Shown here piece by piece: positions 61,120 through 64,000 of a stretch of DNA of 64,000 nt; position 1 is the first letter of the stretch, and each line of letters starts with the position of its first letter. Location of the stretch: assembly GCA_902792815.1 (NCBI GenBank), contig CADBAY010000018.1, forward strand, positions 1 through 64,000, written 5' to 3'. The notes beneath the pieces were generated by a model that was not told where the DNA came from, made no database searches, and was given only the letters and a program-made list of their open reading frames with translations. The translations under genes were made by a program, and so were the position numbers. The DNA is from an uncultured Bacteroidia bacterium (GTDB taxonomy: Bacteria; Bacteroidota; Bacteroidia; Bacteroidales; UBA932).

Positions 61120-61127
61120 TATTTTTG
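61120..61127 (+). promoter_or_regulatory. -7 promoter box of the BpuR-like operon
   Basis: TATTTTTG, 26 bases before the ATG at 61154. Confidence 0.6.
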
Positions 61128-61153
61128 CACAAATCATTAGTAATTTTTTTGTT

Positions 61154-61495
61154 ATGTACAGAGACGATTACGATCCGGCGGGATATGTGGACCGCAATTC
61201 AGAGGATGTTTATTCAAAACCCGTCAGGGCCGGTAAGCGTACCTATTTCTTCGATGTAAAATCGACCAAGGGTAACAACGATTTCTTTCTCACCATAACC
61301 GAGAGCAAGCGCAGGAACAATCCGGACGGCACCTTCACCTACGACAAGCACAAGATCTTCCTCTACAAAGAAGATTTTGACAAGTTCAAGGAGGGCCTGG
61401 ACGAAGTGATAAGCTATATCACCGACAAGTGCTTCGGAGGGGTTATCCCCCAGAGGGAGCCTGAGGAAAAGAGTGTTGAATTCGAAGACCTGTAG
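61154..61495 (+). CDS. PUR-alpha-like nucleic acid-binding protein (DUF3276/BpuR)
   Basis: A 113-residue protein with a single PUR repeat: SKPVRAGKRTYFFDVKST, DFFLTITESKRR and KHKIFLYKEDFDKFKEGL, the pattern of DUF3276. The Borrelia homologue BpuR binds DNA and RNA; nucleic-acid binding is inferred here. It has a charged, acidic C-terminus. The next gene starts three bases after the TAG, so it shares a transcript with the deaminase and PNP genes. Confidence 0.9.
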   Translation: MYRDDYDPAGYVDRNSEDVYSKPVRAGKRTYFFDVKSTKGNNDFFLTITESKRRNNPDGTFTYDKHKIFLYKEDFDKFKEGLDEVISYITDKCFGGVIPQREPEEKSVEFEDL

Positions 61496-61498
61496 CAA

Positions 61499-62767
61499 AT
61501 GATCTTGCTCAGGAACATAGAGATCAACGAAAAAGCCTGCGACGTCCTGATCGAAAAGGACGTAATATCAAAAATCGCCCCCGCCGGCAGCAGCCGGAAC
61601 TGGGAACTTGCCGGGGATGTAGAGATGATGGATTGCAGCGGAAAGGTAGCCCTTCCCGGTTTCATCAACATGCATACCCACGCCGGGATGTCCCTTATGA
61701 GGGGCATCGGGGAAGATATGATATTTCAAGACTGGCTTAAGAAGATCTGGGAAATCGAGAATAAATTCGATTCGGACTTCGTGTACTGGAGCACCAAGGT
61801 AGCTTGCATGGAAATGGTGCGCACCGGCACCACTACTTTCAACGACCAGTACTGGTTCTTCCCTGCCGCCCATAAAGCTGCAGTCGAGATGGGCGTGAGG
61901 CACTCCCTGGGTTATGACATGATAGACATGGGCGACCCGGACGAGGCCGAGAGAGAAAAAGACCAATGCATGCGCTGGTATGAGCGCACCCGCGACATAT
62001 GGCAGAAAGGCAGCATCTACCAGGTCGCTTTCCACGCCATCTACTCGGTAAGCGAGGGGCTGATACGGTGGATTACCGACTTTGCCCGCGAAAGGAACCT
62101 CAATCTGCACATACATCTGTGCGAAACCCTCAAGGAAGTTGAAGACTGCAAGGCGGCCCACGGAGGGCTCACGCCTGTCGAGTATCTTAACGAACTCGGG
62201 GTGCTCGGGCCCAATCTGCTTGCTGCCCATACCCTATGGCTTTCAGAGCATGATATTGAACTGCTTGCCCTCAACGGGGTTCACTGCATCCACAACATCA
62301 ACTCCAACGCAAAGCTCTCCTCGGGATACAAATTCCTGTACAACGAGATGCGTGACGCCGGCATCAATATCTGCATAGGAACCGACGGTTGCGCTTCTTC
62401 CAACAACCTCGATCTCCTCGAGGCCATGAAAACCGCCGCCCTGTTCCAGAAAGCCTGGAGGGGCGACCCCAAGGCGCTTCCCCTGGACGAACTTCTGGAC
62501 ATGGCCACCATCAACGGTGCCAAGGCGCTGAAAATCAATGCGGGCAAACTCGCCGAGGGAGCCCTTGCCGATATTACTATAGTTGACACCGACAATACAT
62601 TCTTCCTTTCTCCGGGAAGTTTCCTTGCCAATTTAATTTATTCTGCGCATTCTGACTGCGTCGACTCCGTCATCTGCGGCGGTCGTTTTGTGATGCGCCA
62701 CCGCGAGATAGACGGCGAGCGCGAAATCATCGATCAGGCGCGCAAAGAAATCAAACGAATGTTATAA
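61499..62767 (+). CDS. amidohydrolase, 5'-methylthioadenosine/SAH deaminase-like
   Basis: A 422-residue TIM-barrel amidohydrolase. Metal ligands appear in NMHTHAGMSLMRG (HxH), HIHLCET, AAHTLWLSEHD and IGTDGCASSNNLDLLEAM (Asp). This set and the length match the MTA/SAH deaminase family (MtaD), which deaminates S-adenosylhomocysteine or methylthioadenosine to the inosine form. The next gene, PNP, lies four bases downstream, fitting a purine-salvage pair. Other substrates such as guanine or chlorinated triazines occur in the superfamily, so the exact one is inferred. Confidence 0.85.
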   Translation: MILLRNIEINEKACDVLIEKDVISKIAPAGSSRNWELAGDVEMMDCSGKVALPGFINMHTHAGMSLMRGIGEDMIFQDWLKKIWEIENKFDSDFVYWSTKVACMEMVRTGTTTFNDQYWFFPAAHKAAVEMGVRHSLGYDMIDMGDPDEAEREKDQCMRWYERTRDIWQKGSIYQVAFHAIYSVSEGLIRWITDFARERNLNLHIHLCETLKEVEDCKAAHGGLTPVEYLNELGVLGPNLLAAHTLWLSEHDIELLALNGVHCIHNINSNAKLSSGYKFLYNEMRDAGINICIGTDGCASSNNLDLLEAMKTAALFQKAWRGDPKALPLDELLDMATINGAKALKINAGKLAEGALADITIVDTDNTFFLSPGSFLANLIYSAHSDCVDSVICGGRFVMRHREIDGEREIIDQARKEIKRML

Positions 62768-62771
62768 CACT

Positions 62772-63599
62772 ATGGACGAAAGAACCGAAAGAATCAACCA
62801 TGCGGCCCGCTATCTCAAATCTTGCATCGGGCCCGAACTGCCCACAATCGGCATAGTACTCGGAAGCGGCCTCGGCAACCTGGCCGAAGAGATCGAAGAG
62901 CCGGTTGTGATCCCTTACAGAGATGTCCCCGAATTCCCCATGTCCACGGCTGTCGGACACAAGGGCAATTTCATCTACGGAAAGCTTGGCGGCAAGAAAA
63001 TAATCGCAATGCAGGGCCGCCTGCACTTCTATGAGGGCTATCCCATGGAGCTGGTAACCCTAGGCATAAGGGTGATGAAGCTTCTTGGAATAGAGTTCCT
63101 CTTCGTTTCCAACGCCGCAGGAGGCACCAACATCGAATACCATGTAGGAGACCTGGTCATCATCAAAGACCACATCAACATGATGCCCAACCCGCTCATC
63201 GGCCCCAACCTGGCAGACTTCGGCCCCCGCTTCCCCGATATGACCTGCGCCTATGACCTTGAACTCCAGGAACTTGCAGAAAAGCTCGGCATCCAGATGG
63301 GTATCAACCTCAAAAAGGGCGTATACTTCGGCAGCACAGGCCCCACCTACGAAACTCCCGCCGAGATACGCTTCTTCCGCGAGGTCGGCGCCGACCTGGT
63401 GGGCATGTCCACCATCCCCGAGGTCATAGTAGCCCGCCATTGCGGCATAAGGGTATTCGGTATGTCGGTGGTTACCAACGAGGCCAACAGCCGCAATGTT
63501 CCCAAGAACCTGAACGACGGAGACGACGTTGTCAAGCAGGCAGGCATAGCCGCCACACGCATGTCGGAGCTGTTCAGGCGGATGATCGAAGCTCTCTAA
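62772..63599 (+). CDS. purine-nucleoside phosphorylase (class I trimeric)
   Basis: A 275-residue PNP phosphorolysing purine nucleosides. Signatures: phosphate-binding GIVLGSGLGNLAEE, RLHFYEGYPMELV, VSNAAGGTN, the substrate loop GPTYETPAEIRFF and GMSTIPEVIVARH, and VVTNEAN binding the purine ring. Length and motifs indicate the trimeric class (PunA-like), not DeoD. It is followed by a bidirectional hairpin and the convergent uvrB. Confidence 0.93.
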   Translation: MDERTERINHAARYLKSCIGPELPTIGIVLGSGLGNLAEEIEEPVVIPYRDVPEFPMSTAVGHKGNFIYGKLGGKKIIAMQGRLHFYEGYPMELVTLGIRVMKLLGIEFLFVSNAAGGTNIEYHVGDLVIIKDHINMMPNPLIGPNLADFGPRFPDMTCAYDLELQELAEKLGIQMGINLKKGVYFGSTGPTYETPAEIRFFREVGADLVGMSTIPEVIVARHCGIRVFGMSVVTNEANSRNVPKNLNDGDDVVKQAGIAATRMSELFRRMIEAL

Positions 63600-63617
63600 A
63601 GAAACGCTTTGAATGAC

Positions 63618-63645
63618 AATGCCGGTCCTCCGCGGGGCCGGCATT
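63618..63645. terminator. bidirectional terminator between PNP gene and uvrB
   Basis: The stem AATGCCGGTCC pairs with GGGGCCGGCATT (one G-T pair, 11 pairs, loop of six), followed by an AT-rich tract. It sits between the convergent stops. Confidence 0.75.
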
Positions 63646-63647
63646 AT

Positions 63648-64000
63648 TTATTTATCTTTCCAAACCTTAAGGTATTGCTGGAGGGCCCACATCTCGTCGC
63701 GGTAGCGGGCGGCGGAAGTAAAGTCAAGGTCGGAGGCCGACTTTTTCATCCTGTCGCGGTCGTCGGAAATCATCTTTTCAATCTGTGCGCGTGACATCGA
63801 GCGTATGACGGGGTCTTGAAGCACGGCCGCCAGGTCGGCGCGGACAAAGCCGTCGGAATAAGCGGCACCGGCCTCCCTGAGCGCATCGTGTCCGAATCCC
63901 ACGGTAACCTCTCCCCTGCCGAAATCGGACGGATTAGGGATGTACTCCGGCTTATCGTACGAATTGGCGGCCGACACTCTTCCGGTGGTACCGCCGGCAA
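63648..64000 (-). CDS. uvrB: excinuclease ABC subunit B, C-terminal end (5' part cut by window)
   Basis: The frame is open from base 64000 to the stop at 63648, about 117 codons. It ends with DPVIRSMSRAQIEKMISDD and RDRMKKSASDLDFTSAARYRDEM split over the UVR motif, the coiled-coil domain by which UvrB binds UvrC. The preceding stretch (NSYDKPEYIPNPSDF) looks like the variable linker before the UVR domain. Identification rests only on this C-terminal part; UvrC also has a UVR motif, but there it is internal, so UvrB fits better. Confidence 0.8.
   Translation of the reverse strand, partial: AGGTTGRVSAANSYDKPEYIPNPSDFGRGEVTVGFGHDALREAGAAYSDGFVRADLAAVLQDPVIRSMSRAQIEKMISDDRDRMKKSASDLDFTSAARYRDEMWALQQYLKVWKDK

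Noticed and set aside
1-64000. tRNA genes, insertion sequences, CRISPR arrays, prophage or toxin-antitoxin pairs
   Set aside because: Gaps between genes are mostly under 120 bases and hold promoters or hairpins; no transposase, integrase, Cas or repeat-array pattern was seen.

Overview
This 64 kb window is chromosomal DNA from a member of the Bacteroidetes, most likely an uncultured-type Bacteroidales (Rikenellaceae/Alistipes-like is plausible; the sequence does not settle the family). The reasons are: promoter -7 boxes of the Bacteroidetes form TAnnTTTG in front of most transcription units, the near absence of Shine-Dalgarno sequences, lineage-typical proteins (a BpuR/DUF3276 protein, DUF5606, a long NusB, a UpxY-type NusG paralogue, zinc-ligand-less Tgt, an rSAM/lipoprotein pair) and the nusB-yajC-ybbR-coaE-DUF5606 gene order. 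Coding density is very high: I count 60 protein genes (one broken, two cut by the window edges) and one RNA gene (RNase P RNA, rnpB). I found no tRNA, rRNA, insertion sequence, prophage or CRISPR array. The only stretch longer than 300 bases without a protein gene (52813-53191) is filled by rnpB and its flanking promoters.

Layout. 1-4622 (minus): an operon with an exporter-type ABC transporter, a 5'-nucleotidase split into two lipoproteins, and yicC (cut at base 1). 4685-6532 (plus): a secreted DPP-IV-like peptidase. 6529-11282 (minus): a kinase-less sensor-like membrane protein, TrkH, a RecD-like helicase and a THUMP-like methyltransferase. 11354-12553 (plus): a ROK regulator. 12550-21144 (minus): a surface-polysaccharide operon wza-wzc-4,6-dehydratase-UpxY-rfbD-rfbA-rfbB that has no glycosyltransferase, flippase or polymerase. 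21209-23899: a glutamine synthetase and a divergent M64 peptidase. 24037-30124 (minus): a tight operon rlmN-patatin/BamA-(broken recX)-rnhA-pdxA-PAP2. 30184-33607: recA, a secreted PLD-family protein and a CNNM/CorC-type protein. 33604-37870 (minus): gdhA followed by a large REC-REC-ATP-grasp protein. 37932-39505 (minus): a radical SAM/SPASM enzyme translationally coupled to a Cys-containing lipoprotein. 39622-41721 (plus): dtd, obgE, PAP2. 41708-44720 (minus): nucleoside permease-dut-murF. 44796-47023 (plus): tgt and an LptF/G permease. 47122-52812 (minus): polyamine importer potABCD led by an outer-membrane porin-like protein, with a mini-LysR regulator upstream. 52857-56629 (plus): rnpB and glpABC. 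56609-61066 (minus): nusB-yajC-ybbR-coaE-DUF5606-rimO. 61154-63599 (plus): a BpuR-like protein, an SAH/MTA-deaminase-type amidohydrolase and purine nucleoside phosphorylase. 63648-64000 (minus): the 3' end of uvrB.

How the genes work together. Three themes recur: nucleotide salvage (5'-nucleotidase halves, nucleoside permease, dUTPase, SAH deaminase, PNP), envelope construction (polysaccharide export, Lpt permease, two PAP2 enzymes, PLD, patatin-barrel, MurF) and nitrogen/polyamine/glycerol metabolism (GS, GDH, PotABCD, GlpABC). Genes within operons are usually coupled by ATGA, TAATG or TGATG overlaps, and several convergent genes overlap at their stop codons, so only three convergent junctions have room for a hairpin.

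The best candidates for something unusual are the rSAM/SPASM-lipoprotein pair, the REC-REC-ATP-grasp protein behind gdhA, the half-size GlpB, the broken recX, the 24-bp inverted repeat at 23904-24027, and the cluster of probable leaderless promoters.
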